From Agelaius tricolor (taxonomy: Eukaryota > Chordata > Aves > Passeriformes > Icteridae): DNA of 64,000 nt. The DNA is taken from positions 104,942,881 to 105,006,880 of the forward strand of contig JALJCS010000001.1 of NCBI GenBank assembly GCA_023055355.1, written 5' to 3'. The position numbers and the translations under genes are program-made. Shown here in pieces: positions 25,642-37,601 of this stretch. Numbering within the stretch: position 1 is the first letter of the stretch; every line of letters begins with the position of its first letter. The notes beneath the pieces were generated by a model. The model saw only the letters and a program-made list of their open reading frames with translations, ran no database searches and had not been told where the DNA came from.

Positions 25642-25914
25642 TTACTTTCTGTATTTTATTTCATGGACATTTGATTTTTCTGGTAGTACAGATAGATGTC
25701 TGAACTTTTTGTTGGTAGCTAACTTATCATACATGTTGTGATCCTGTTGCTTTTGCAAATTCTGCAGCAACATCTGGTGGCATGGTAAAAGCTGATCAAG
25801 GCTTCCCATCTTCTGAATTTGGATGAGTTTTTGAAATGCCATCCTGCATCTCAGAAATGGGCTCTGCAGGGAGTTATGCAAAAGTTTTTCATTTTGCTCC
25901 TGCTGCACTGCCAT
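25642..25914 (-). CDS. Unidentified glutamine-rich ORF, probably non-functional
   Basis: A 90-codon minus-strand frame starts MAVQQEQNEKLLHNSLQSPF and continues with a second glutamine-rich helix (HQMLLQNLQKQQDHNMYDKL). Composition is more protein-like than neighbouring ORFs: many Gln, Leu and Asn in amphipathic runs, no low-complexity DNA underneath. I do not recognise it. The N-terminal pattern (Gln-rich helix, then RMAFQKL) loosely recalls SCAN or gag-like N-termini of vertebrate retroelement-derived proteins, but the diagnostic residues after FQKL are absent. No promoter, splice sites or poly(A) signal are clearly attached. It may be a fossil exon, a retroelement scrap or chance. Confidence 0.2.
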   Translation of the reverse strand: MAVQQEQNEKLLHNSLQSPFLRCRMAFQKLIQIQKMGSLDQLLPCHQMLLQNLQKQQDHNMYDKLATNKKFRHLSVLPEKSNVHEIKYRK

Positions 25915-28169
25915 AGTCTAAAGTCATGTCAAAAGAAATAAATTTGTGCTCTGCTTTTTGACTTGAAACAGATCTTCTGTTTAAAGGTGTTTGCAGAGGT
26001 GGTTTGATAAACTGTGGTTAGCCCTGAGCTCTTTTCTCCCCCAATGAACAAGTCATGTAAATCTTCAAGAAGTTCAAATTAGTAAAATGAGGAACCACTT
26101 AAGGAAAAACATACCCATGTTCTCTTCCTTGCCATTTTACATGATCTTACCAGTCTTTCAAAGCTGTGTGTAACCTCAGAGGCTATTGTGATTCATCTTC
26201 TATGGTTAGTAAGTCATTGAAAAATGATCAAAGATAATTACATCCCAAAGTTCCCTTATGATATATCTACATTGTTTCAATATTTTTTTACATTCCTCTC
26301 TTCTAGAAAAGCTAGAAATTATTAAAATTATTTTTATAACAATGGAAGATTTTGAAATGGAGTATCTAGACCAGTGCTAATTCTGGAGCTATGTATTTCT
26401 TTACTTCAAAATTTGTTTGATTAAAATACTTGTATAGATTATTCAAGTAGTAATTGGAACACTATGAATACACCAGAGAGTATAAAATCCTACCATGAAA
26501 TATTTTCATGATGAGTTCCTATTTTGAATTCAGGTTTACTTATCATCATGAAAATTCACACATAAAACTATTTTGAATTCATTACATAACTGCCTCCAGT
26601 TTTTATACCAACAAAATTCACTGATTTCAGGGGAATTGCTCCGGGTTTATAATTATTTAATTGAAGGGAGAATAAGTCTTTTAGACTTACAGTAGTAAAA
26701 AAAAAAATAAAAATGAGGCACTAAATTGCATGTAGTAATTAAAAGAATAAATGGAAATGTTTTTAGTGTATTGTAAACAGTGCTGAGCGTACTCAAGGTC
26801 CATAACATTTTCAAGAGAAAAATCCAATGGAGCCACTAAAAGTTAATGTGTACCTCTTAACTTGTCTTGATTACTGAGGACTTCCATATAAAAGAACTTT
26901 CATGAGAGCTGAAGGAAGTGAACCAACAATGAGAGACAAACAAGAGAGGTACAAGCCATTGGCTGCACTTCTGCAAGCAGCTAAGCAAGGCTAAAAGCTC
27001 TCAGCAGCAGAATTTTGTTCCTGCACTTCCACAGTTTTTCCTTGTGGCAAGGTGGCCTCTGCCTCCTTTTGTTGTTGAAAGGGCTGGTGCTTGCTGAAAC
27101 TTGAATTGAGGTAATTCAATTTAGAGAACCATCAAGCTTGTTTTGGTTCTGGTTTAATTTTACTTATGTTAGCGTTAGTTCCCCAAGAAGTCCAGCAGTC
27201 AGATGATCAGTGGTGCTATCTCACTTCTGTGCAAAAATGCTTTCCAGTTCAGCAGGAGATGGTACTGGAATATGTTGCCCTGTACAGAGCAACTTGGATT
27301 GCTGTCTGTTTGTGAAGTGACAGCTTTTCCTGAGTTGTGGCTGGCAGCAACTTGCTGCTGTCCAGTGATAAGATATCAGCAAAAGTGAGGAGGTTTTGTC
27401 TCTCTTAGAACACAAGTACCACTGACCAGCTAACTTGCCTCTCTTTGTATTATATTAGCATCTTACTCTTTAGCCATAAATACAGATTTAAGCTAGTTTT
27501 CCAGATTTCTTATTTGAAATAAATAATTTTTAATAATAAGTAGGTAAGTGGAGTGACAGTTGACAAGTAAAAGTCTGATCCCAGACTTTTAGTAGCCAGA
27601 AAACATGCACTTATCTGTGCCCAGCGAGCCCAGGCCTTCACACTTTGTCCAGAAACACTTGCAATCCATCTCTAGCACTTATGCCTTGGGAGGGCCACAG
27701 GTCTGCCACTGATTTCTCACTTTTGCTCTCACACTCTTCAGAAAATTAAAAGGCCAAGTTAATAAATACCTGGCTGCATTGTATGTCCTGGCATTGTAGT
27801 GTGGTGTTGGCACCTGGACTGGCTTTTCCTAGGCAGAGCTGCTTTGCCCACACTGCGTGCTGTGTCTTATCTGTGTAGGCCTTCACTTCAGAACACAGTG
27901 CACAAGTAAAACCAAGAGACATTGTGTGGTTTAAGTGTGTTCAGTGGTTCAGGTTCAAGAGGCAAGTAGCACCATGAGTTTTACACCTGGGGATGGAATT
28001 ATGAGAATCAGAGAAGTTTGATGTTTTTAACATTGCACAGTGACATAGTTTATTATGTATTCCTGTGGTGCTACTTTGTTGTTCCTTGTTTTTTATGTTT
28101 CAGCACTTAATGCCATGTTTGAATATTCTCAATATCTTCTATGATAGAAAATGTATCATAAGAAGGATA
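25915..28169. other. Gene-free AT-rich DNA
   Basis: No gene is supported. The stretch includes the inverted and direct repeat cluster at 26502-26581. Short ORFs at 27203-27415 on both strands overlap each other and have no recognisable product. Confidence 0.5.
26502..26581. repeat. 13-bp inverted repeat plus 14-bp direct repeat
   Basis: ATTTTCATGATGA (26502-26514) is the exact reverse complement of TCATCATGAAAAT (26543-26555). Interleaved with it, CTATTTTGAATTCA occurs twice exactly (26519-26532 and 26568-26581), flanking a 35-bp segment that ends in an A-rich run. Confidence 0.9.
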
Positions 28170-28300
28170 CTGGTTACTGAGGTACAGAGTGTCAAAACCC
28201 TGAAATTTCAATCCCGTTGGTGCTGCAGACTTGGTGTATGACCATGAACAAGTTAGTCACTGTATGCCTCAGTTTTCCTTTCTGAAAGGAACATAACAGT
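28170..28300 (+). mobile_element. MIR / CORE-SINE fragment
   Basis: TTGGTGTATGACCATGAACA followed by AGTTAGTCACTGTATGCCTC and AGTTTTCCTTTCTGAAAGG matches the MIR core, which reads TGTGACCTTGGGCAAGTCAC then TGCCTCAGTTTCC in consensus. It is an ancient amniote SINE, truncated and non-coding. Confidence 0.65.
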
Positions 28301-28633
28301 TGTAGCAGAAATGCCATATTTTTTAGTACTATGAAGTGTGTTTTTCCCCCCAGGGATGTTAAAAATAGTCATAATAATGATTAATTATCAAATTAGGAAA
28401 TGAAAAGCACCTTCAGACTTCTAAGTAAGTTCATATGGACTTAATACATACAGAAATGTCTTACAGAACTGCATCCATTTTTACTAATTTATATTAGACA
28501 GACATCTGTAATTGCATTTCTCGGAGTCATCAAAGAGACATTAGTTATTAGCTAGCATGTGAAATAAAGAAGCTTTACTAGAAAACCTGATGTTTTCCAT
28601 ACCTCTGCCTTGAGCAAAGATACTGCCCACTAG

Positions 28634-29690
28634 ACCAGGTTGCTCACAGCTCCATCCACCCTGACCTTGAATACTTCCAGAGATGGGGTATCCACAGCTT
28701 CTTTGGGAAATCTCTTCCAGTGCCTCACCACTCTGACAGAGAAGAATTTTTTCCTAATATCTAATCTAGACCTACCCTTTTTCACTTTGAAGCTATTCTC
28801 CCTTGACCTGTCACTACATGTCCTTGTAAAATGTCCCTCTCCATTTTCCTTATGGGCTTCCTTTAGGTACTGGAAGGTTGCCATGAGGTCTCAAAGCCTT
28901 CTCTTTCCCAGGCTGAACAGACCCAATTCTCTCAGCCTTTCCTGATCAGAGAGGTGCTCTATTCTTCTAATCATCATCATGGTTCTCCTTTGGACTTACC
29001 CCAACAGGCTGAGTTCCCCTCTGTGCTGGAGAGCCCAGAGCTGGGTGCAGCACTCCAGGTGAAGCCTCAGAGTGGAGCAGAGGGGCAGAACCCCCTCCCT
29101 TTCCCTGCTGGCCGCACTGCTCTGGATGCAGCTCAGGACATGCTTGGCTTCTCAGGCTGTGAGTGCCCTTTGCCAGGTCATGTCCAGCCTCTTATCCCCC
29201 CCAAGTCCTTCTCAGCAGGTGCTCTGATCTGTCCATCCCCCAGCCTGTTTTAATACCAGGGTTTGCCCTGACCCAGGTGGAGCACCCTGTGCTTGGTCTT
29301 GTTAAACCTCATGGGTTTCACATGAACCCATTTCTTGACCTTGTTCAGATCCCTCTGGTTTGTATCCCACCCTTCAGGTGTGTCAGACACACCACTGAAT
29401 TGGTGTCATCTGCAAATTTGTGGAGGGGGCACTTGATCCTTCTATGCTATTAATGAAGATATAAAATATCACTCATCCCAATATGGACTTTTGAGGGACA
29501 CCACTTCTCAATGATTCCATTTGGTCTCTTGATGATTCCAGTAGGATCAATGATCCCATTGATCACAACGCTATGAATGTGTCTGTCCAACCACTTTCTT
29601 ATACATCTAACAGTTCACTCATCAAATCCATCTGTCATCAATTTACAGAAAAGGATGTTCTGGAGGACCATGTCAAAGGGTTCTTTCTCT
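28634..29690 (-). mobile_element. CR1 LINE, 3' portion including reverse-transcriptase end
   Basis: The plus strand is the reverse complement of an avian CR1. It starts with the 3' UTR blocks (GGTTGCTCACAGCTCCATCC, CTTGAATACTTCCAGAGATG, AATTTTTTCCTAATATCTAA). It proceeds through CTGAACAGACCCAATTCTCT, GAGCTGGGTGCAGCACTCCA and TGCAAATTTGTGGAGGGGG (the complement of the FADD-region coding sequence). It ends in GAGGGACACCACTTCTCAAT and AAGGATGTTCTGGAGGACCA. About 1.05 kb of the element is kept. The terminal short repeat at the 3' end is absent or decayed. Multiple indels and stops disrupt the reading frame, so it is inactive. Predicted ORFs on both strands here (28630-29453) are by-products of this repeat. 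Confidence 0.92.
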
Positions 29691-32600
29691 AGATCCTCCT
29701 GTCTCTCAAACTTTCCTCTCTCTAAATCCTCCTTCAAATAGTAGATATGTTGGGAAACACGGTGTTGAGGGAAAGAGATTCTAGCCTAAAAATAATAATT
29801 AGAACACTGGATTATAATTAATATTTTATATCTAAAACTTTGTGATGCAGAGGAAGTTGCCATGCTTTTTAAAGATTAAATTGTTGATGCACTCACACTG
29901 TACTCTCAATTCTGTAGTAGATATTTTCTTTTTACTGCTTTTTTTCTGAATAGTTCTAATGTATTGTAATTATTTACAATTTTTTCATGGCCTCACGTAT
30001 TCTAGCTGATCTTTTTGTAGCTGTAAAAAGGGAGCATGTGTAGGGGAAGGGAGATTGTTTCAGAACTGTTGGATGAATACCTCCATGGTGCTAGAAATTT
30101 ACTATGTCATGATCAACAAATAATTACTCCTTTCCACTGTTGATAGGGTCTGATGAGAGTAGGGTGGATCTGATTCATTGTTCCCTTTGAAGTTGCCAAC
30201 AAAATTGAGAACTATTAAGCATATTTTATTAATTAACATTTGAGAGGTGTCTCTAAGAGTATATTCAGGGAATTTTGCAGATTGAGACAAGTAACAAACC
30301 AAACATATGGTGCAAAAAACATTGGAAAAAGTATGTCAGAGTGGGAATTCATAGAAATACTAGTTCTATTGTTCCTTAAAAGAGCATTGTAAATATAGTC
30401 ATCTAGCCTTCAAACATAAACATGTCTCAAAATAGAAAGTCAGAGATCTCTGAGTTGGGATGGAGACGCCTTTTTTTTGTATGGTATCTTTTTACCAGGA
30501 TTGCAGATACCCATATTGTAAGTGACTTGGAAAATCTATTATGATGATGATTTTCCCAGAGTAAGGAAAAATTTGTTTACTTCATTCAAGGAAAAGAATT
30601 TAAGTAACATTTTTTCTCAATAAATATTGGCAAGGCAGGGCAGTGGTCTGTCTTCTCTCAATCCAACTTTTTAAATTCAGTTTTTAGTACGCTGCAGGAA
30701 GTGCTTTATATCTGAAATATATGTATGTTTTCCTGAGTCAGAAATTAGGTTTGTTCATAAAATAGAAGCTGATGTGAGAAGCTAACAGCTGTGACAAAGA
30801 TTTTGATCTGGAAAATTTAGATTTCAGCTGTAGTCTGATCTTATCTAGGAAACTGGAAAACTTTTCATAAAACCAGTACAGATTCAAAAAAGACAGAAGT
30901 TATTTAGATACCAAGGTCTGAAGTGAATTTAAACACCCAAATCTAAAACTGAAAATCTGCAGTTAGCTGCCATCTGACTGCTGGATAAAGTAAGACAATT
31001 TGGGCTTCTTATTTAAGTTAAAATGTCCTGGCTACATGGAATTGCACTGGTGAGCTTTTTCAGGGCCATCCCAATATTGACCATGTTGAAACTGGGAGTC
31101 TGCACCAGATGCAAGCCAGGTGATGTTCAGGAACAATTGGGTTCAGTGTATAATTTTAAGAAACTCAGTTGCCAGTTTGAAAATGTACCTCACGCATGGT
31201 AACTCCTGTATGCTCCTATCAAAATGTGGCTTTTGAATTAGTATCAAACTCCTAAAATAGATCAATAGAAGGAAAATTTACTTTTTTATAGAATGGCATG
31301 TTTTAAAAAAATTATTTAATCTTTAAGCTTGGGCTTAGTTCCTTTCTTTAGTTGGGGAGGTTCAAGTTTTCACTGTTCAAAATCGATCTTTTACACTGGT
31401 AGATGCAAGGCTACTCTGGAAGGAAATTGTGCTCTCCACTCTTGCTGTTGGAACTGCCAAAACTGAGATTTGTTGTGTCAAAGACAGATGCCTCCAGCCT
31501 GAGGAGTGAGAACACAGCAATAAATTTCAAGGTTCTGGTCGCTTACAGACAGAGGTACTGCTTGAGTTCCTGAATTAGGAGGGTGGAGAATATAGGTAAA
31601 GGGCTGCTCTTTTCTCCTTAAATGCATTGTAGGTGACTGCTTGTGGAATATAATAATTTTAGGTAGCTCACAGCTCAGGGCCTCACTGGCTTCTTCTAAA
31701 ATACCCCATTTTCCCCATGTACTGCTTAAGGAACCTGGGAACTGAATAACAGATTTTTGATTTCACTCCAAGAATCAGAAACATAAAAATTATCTCAGTT
31801 TGGCAGCTAACTTTTAAAGACTGACATTTCCTCCTGGTCATGCTCTTGTTGCTTGCTGATGGATGGCATCAAATTTAAAAATGCCAGAGTGACAGATATT
31901 TTTTGAGGATTATATTTTTTCTTAGATAGTGACAGAATCTGTTGAAAATGAACAACAAACACCCCAAGATTTAAATCCTGACCTGAATATTTTTGAAGAC
32001 CCATCTTTAAATTAGCATGGTTGTTGAATACAACATTACTGCTTTGTTTGTACAACACTTTACATAACATCTGTAGCTCGGTGATGCTTGCAGGTCACAC
32101 AAATATCCACAAAGTACTGTAGTACAATATACCCATGCTACTTATCCATGAATTATTTAACCTGCAGCTCTTTAGTACAGTCCTTGGCTTGTATTATCTG
32201 TGGCCTTTCCTGGGCAGAGGCTATTAGTAATATTGAATGTAGCCCAATAGTACTCTAGCACTCAGATATTGGTTGTTTCTTTCTGAGACTTTCTAGTATA
32301 GATATAGTAGATTTATTGCAATTAATTTAATAATTGTTATTTTATGGTGTTTTAATAAACTGAATTCTCAGAGTGTATTCTATTAACTTGATAGAAGGTA
32401 TTGTTTAGGTGTTTTGGAGTGCTATATATGCACTGTGTATTTTTGCACAGTTGTTACTTTTCTTTTTCCTTTTGTTGGCTCTAAAAATAGTGTGTGTTGG
32501 TTCTGATCCTGCACAGATTCCTGTTTGTTACCTGTCTGCAAGGGAAGGGCTGAATGTTGTCACTTGCTTCTGGACATGGCTTGAATAAATGCCATAAGAT

Positions 32601-33829
32601 ATTACAGAAAGATTTGGAACACTTAAATGTTGTATTATTTACAATGTGATATTTTTACAACCAGATCTCAGTTATAATACCCTTTTCTGTTTCCAGCTGT
32701 AAATGGGAATGAGAAGCAGTAATTAGTAGAGGGGCTTTTAATACAAAGGAAAAAAACAAGACCAGAAGTGGCTTTCACAAATAATAGATGTTTTTTCTCC
32801 TTCAATTAAAAAAAAAAATTCCAAGGAGGTTGCTTTCTTTAGGCAGGATTCATCCTGCATCAAGAAATAATGGCTGAGAAATGAAGAGATGGAGAAAATT
32901 AAAAGCCTTCAAGTCACAAAAATCCTTCAAAGCAGACTTTTAACCACCACACACCTACACACACATGCACACCTTAACTCCTACAAACTCTCTCACCAAT
33001 TCAGTATTACCTGGGAAACTGTGGCTTGCAAGAAATGGCCAGCTAAGAGAAGGCAAGAATTCAGTACTGCAGACCCCAAGTTTTACCTGGCTTTACTAGA
33101 GAGGGTAAATCAATTTATAGGTTGCTAAAAATCTCTCTTGTGAAGACTACTACAGTGCTACAAAAATATTGAAGCTTTTGAAAAGACAAAAGCTTCTTCT
33201 AGTGTACAGGTAAGAAGACCTTGTGAGTGTGATTTGGAGACAAGAAGTCATGGAGCATCAGACCATTAATATCAATATTTTATATTAAAGGCTTTAAATA
33301 ACTGCTTCAAATCAGCTCATGAGAAAAAAATCATAGTTCCACAAAAGGGCCTTCAGCCACTACATTATGCATTTGAAAAATTAGTGTTCAATAAAGGCAA
33401 GAAAGTTGCACGGTCTATGAGGAGAGTTTATATAGTTTTAAGTAGTAATGTGAGGATGCAGTACTTCCCTCTGCTTTTTCAGACTTGCCAATGTGGCTAT
33501 TGTTACTGACAGCTTGACATGATGTTAGTTATTTAAAGTGTCAGATGAGAGTGGCTGATGCCATGGTACTGCAGTGCTCACATTTGTTGGAAAATTAGAT
33601 GGTGATTTTTTTTTAAAAAAAGGCCTAAAACCCCCCAACAACCCAGCTGCTTAAGCCTCTGACTGCTTAGCTTTTTTTTCTGTGCTGGGTGTATAATTTG
33701 AGTGAGCAGTAGTGAACATGCCTGAGGTGTTAAGAGAATGATGCGTTTTCTGTAGGCATGAATACGCTTAAATAAAACAGGAACACCTTCCTGTCATTTG
33801 TTGTCTTCCAGAAAGAATTTTTAAAAGGA
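29691..33829. other. Gene-free AT-rich DNA
   Basis: No gene, RNA or named transposon was recognised. ORFs such as 31807-32070 (-) and 32889-33128 (+) lack domains. Simple sequence is limited to short A and T runs and a small CA-rich patch near 32946-32972. Confidence 0.5.
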
Positions 33830-34180
33830 AATGGAAGCCAATTAGCCCGGAAGTTTAACCTCTTTTAGCTTAGCTTCTTTTATGGAAGCTTTTTAACCTT
33901 TTAAATAAATCATTTTCTTTCTTTTCTCCCCTCCCCTCTGAATCTGTTAGCAGCATTTCTCATGCTGGGCCCAAGGAGCAGGCTGCTTAAATTCAAGAAT
34001 GATTTTGAGGGGATAAAGTGTACAAGATTTTGAATTCTTGCCATAAGTCCCTGGCAGACAGCCAGGAAACCTCAGAGGAATAGGACTAATGAAGGGAGGG
34101 TAAAGGAGATCTGGAGTGTGTGGCTGGTAATGCAGTATTCATTTAATTGGGAGCAGGTATCAGTGCAAACTTCTCCATTT
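33830..34180. other. Candidate conserved non-coding element
   Basis: Unique sequence with CCAATTAGCCCGGAAG and TTCATTTAATTGGGAGC, that is, several homeodomain-type ATTA cores in a non-repetitive setting of moderate GC. It looks like vertebrate enhancer sequence, but conservation could not be tested. Confidence 0.2.
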
Positions 34181-35329
34181 TAATTGGAAAGAGAAGGAGG
34201 GTGTTAAGGAACATGGAGAAAAATAAGAATGCATAAAGTTTTCAAGCTCAGGAGCCAAAGGCAGGCCTGTATATGGCAGAGAAAGAACTCAATTTAGGGC
34301 AATTTGCTTTGCAAGCTGGGCTGCAATCTCCCCTGGGGATAGGGATGAGGAAGAAAATGAAACCAAAAGAGAACTTGATAAAATCACCTAGCACAGACAA
34401 TCTCAGTAGAATAGGTTTTACTGAGTTAAATCTGCCCCAATCAATGTGATTCTTTTCATATAAGTTACAAATAAAAAGCCACAAGATTACAATAAAAATC
34501 GAGGATGTACTGCTGCTGATGTAGCACATGGGAGTCTTAAGGACTTGTTGTGGAATACAGGTTTTTGCAACCATCGTGTTTGGTTTTTGCTTTGTTTCCT
34601 AGCTAGGAAGGAAAAGCCCCTCATCTCTGCCTCCTCCCTAACCTTCTATTATCTTTAAACTAAGGTTAGTTGTAATGTGTGAACCTTACAGAGCGTAATT
34701 TTCAATGCTCTGCAAAGCTGAACGTGCTTTAGACCTGACTGTGACTAAACCCACAGATTTTACAGATATTCTTTTTTGCCTTTATTCATGACGGAAGTTA
34801 AAATAAGGAAAAGAGACTTCTCACCCATTCCACCTCTCTCCACCCATTCCCACAGCTGGGCATACAGAAAAATGAGAGTAAGTGCCTGCATTTTCATGAT
34901 GCAGAGGAAAGGTGTTATGCTGTAGTTTTCTATACTGTTCATATGCAGTGTTTTTCTCAGTGCAGATACTTGGTGTATCAAGTGCTCAACAACTACTCAT
35001 TCTACTGAGGACTAGCCTGAGTGGATTTTCCTTTTATTCTCAGTAGAGTGTTAACCTAAATATTTGGTGTTTAACAACCTCCTGGGAATGGCACTGTTAT
35101 GAGTGGTGAGTACCTGAGGGGGACAGCTGCTCTTTTGTTTGCACTGTCACACAGCTGAGGAAGATGAGGTGGTTCCTGCGGGGTCTTCAGTTGTGTGGGG
35201 AGGTTTCTACCAGAAGAGAGATAATGTGAGATGTGCAGCTCTGAGGGTCTGGAGGAAAGAGCAAAAATTGGGGTAGGGAAAATGCAGAACTAGGCTACAA
35301 GATGATGACTTGTAGTTGCAAAGGATCAG

Positions 35330-35560
35330 CTGTGATCTGTAGCTGTAATTAAGTGCTTTTCTTTGTAATGATGCTGCAGCACTAATTTTGCCTCATTAAC
35401 TCTCCACTGGCAAAGGGAAAGGTAGGAAGAGTATAAACAGGAATAACATTGCTGCCTGAAATGCACACAGTTCCTGAAATATGTGGGTATTTCTGGTTTT
35501 AGCTTTGTTTCCCAAGGATGCTTTCCATTAGCCTGCTGGTAAATAGTTTGTCCAGCCACT
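35330..35560. other. Candidate conserved non-coding element
   Basis: It contains CTGTAATTAAGTGC, CACTAATTTTGCCTCATTAA and CTTTCCATTAGCC in non-repetitive sequence, a cluster of homeodomain-like cores. No conservation evidence is available. Confidence 0.2.
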
Positions 35561-36340
35561 GGACATTCTGATGAAAATCTGGAAACCTTAAAAGTTTGAG
35601 GTTCCTAGAAGTTTTGTGAAAACAGTTGGCTAAGCAGAGAAGAGAGGCTGAAGCTAACATCTCTGCTGAGATGATTACGGCTTGCTCTTACACTGGAGGC
35701 AGTGGTCAGGGAGAGCCAGTCCACAGAGCCAAGCTCTACACAGGCTGAAGCCATGGGCAGCAGGGCAGCACAAAGATGAGGAGCTGACAGCAAAGAGAGG
35801 GCACCAGGCAGAAAAGGCTGGGCTGGGAACTTTCCTCTGCCTTGAGGACGGGGATGCTGAGGAGACTCTGGATGTTCCAGTGTAACTCCTGAAGCTTCTT
35901 CAGTGTCATCACTGTGAAACTTCATAGACAACATACTTGGCTGTGCTCAGTGCAGGAGATGCCTAATGCACTGATTTCCAAAGCCATCTTATGCCTAACT
36001 GTGTTTCTGTATCTGTATGAATGTGTGCATGCAATTTTGATCTGTGGCTGAATAGGATAAGGAGATTTTGTCACGACAATGGAGAATGACAATGGCATTA
36101 GGGGGATTTTCTAAAAAGGAAATAAAGCATTTTTGTATCTAGTATATATGTATATGGTTATGAAAGCTTAAAAGATCAAATGGAAACAAAGCATTTGTGT
36201 TCCTCATGCATGAATTTTACATAGGTCCATCCAAATATATGCAGAGAACTCAGAGAACTTACATGCAGAAATTTATATGATGAAGCAGATAAAACAGTGT
36301 ATTTTAGTACTGAAAAGACTAAATTCTAACTGAGGGCAAA

Positions 36341-36376
36341 GATTTTTTGAAATGTGTGTCCACATTTCAAAAAATC
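36341..36376. repeat. Perfect 16-bp inverted repeat with 4-nt loop
   Basis: GATTTTTTGAAATGTG is followed by the loop TGTC and then by its exact reverse complement CACATTTCAAAAAATC. The stem has no mismatch. It is too short for a typical animal microRNA precursor, and no flanking complementarity extends it. Confidence 0.97.
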
Positions 36377-37572
36377 TGTCAATAGCATGTGGGTGTATAC
36401 ATATATATACTTTTTTTTTACAAATAAATTTTACATTGCACTCAAATATTATTTCCTTTCCATTTAAAAGAAATAAGGCAATTAGAGCACTAAATTTTAC
36501 ATATGACTCTCAGCCCCTGCATTATCCTGTGACATTTTCAGGGACATTTAAGAGAACTAATACATCACATGTAGCAAAAAAAGACTGTTTAAAGTTACAG
36601 TAGAAAGATGGGAGAAAAACCCTGTATTCTGTTAGTGATGCCAGAAGTAATAGTGGAAGTGAATTTATTCCTTTCTGATCATATTGCTTAAAAATTCACA
36701 ATCATCTGTGATAGTAAGCTAGATTTTGATTTTGTGTAATGACTACAGCACTGTCAGACATAGCTAGGTTTATATGATCTGACATGCTGTCTTTTATTTT
36801 AAACACAGCACTTAATGAAAAGACCGGGAGCGAAATTCTTGTCTTGGAGACAGCAAAGAAACTTAGCTCAAGTCTCATTTCACTGGTGTAAATGAAAGGA
36901 AAATTTGACCCAAGGCTTCCTAAGTAGTAATTATGGGAAATTATTTTGACACAAGGTAAAAGATAGTCATAGAGTTGCATTTTCCAGCATATGTGGAAGG
37001 TTTTAAACTAATTGGAATTTATTGAGAGACAAATCCTGAAATTCCTTCAATGCTTTTTTTTACATTAACAGACTCTAAAGTTCACTAGCTGCAAGCTTCC
37101 ACCACAGATATTAAAAAAAAGTAAAATATTTTGTATCTGCAAAGAGCATCAATACCTTTAGTTCTGTGAACCTAAGAGTGACTTTGAAGATTAATTTAGT
37201 GTCTGCTTAGTTATGAGAAGAGATACTAGTGGTGAAAACTATAACTTTTTTTGATTTTACTCAGACTTCAATCATTTAGTCCTGTTTGGTTTTGCCTCAA
37301 ACAAATGCATTTAAGTTTAATAGCACAAAATATTGCCCATAATTACAGAAAGACCTTTCCTGTTCTTTTTCTTTTATTGACAGCTCTCTCAGCTTTAAAA
37401 TCTCACTCTAATTTGTTGTACTATTTATTGGCTGTTCTCTCCTTCCAAATGAGGGAACCTATAGGATTCCTTCTTTATTTGAAGAGCGCATATTCTTTCT
37501 GATTTCTCAGGTCAGTCTCTGAATTAGTAGAAATTGTCTCCCACTGAGTATAAGGTGCTTTATCAACTCACA

Positions 37573-37601
37573 TATCATTCCTGTAGGTGATAGGAATGAT
37601 A
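37573..37601. repeat. 10-bp perfect inverted repeat
   Basis: TATCATTCCT (37573-37582) and AGGAATGATA (37592-37601) are exact reverse complements around a 9-nt loop. Confidence 0.9.

Noticed and set aside
28630..29453. ORFs of 84-101 codons on both strands
   Set aside because: They lie entirely within the degenerate minus-strand CR1 and do not correspond to an intact ORF2.
36341..36376. microRNA precursor
   Set aside because: The stem is only 16 bp with a 4-nt loop and does not extend into the flanks, too short for a canonical precursor.
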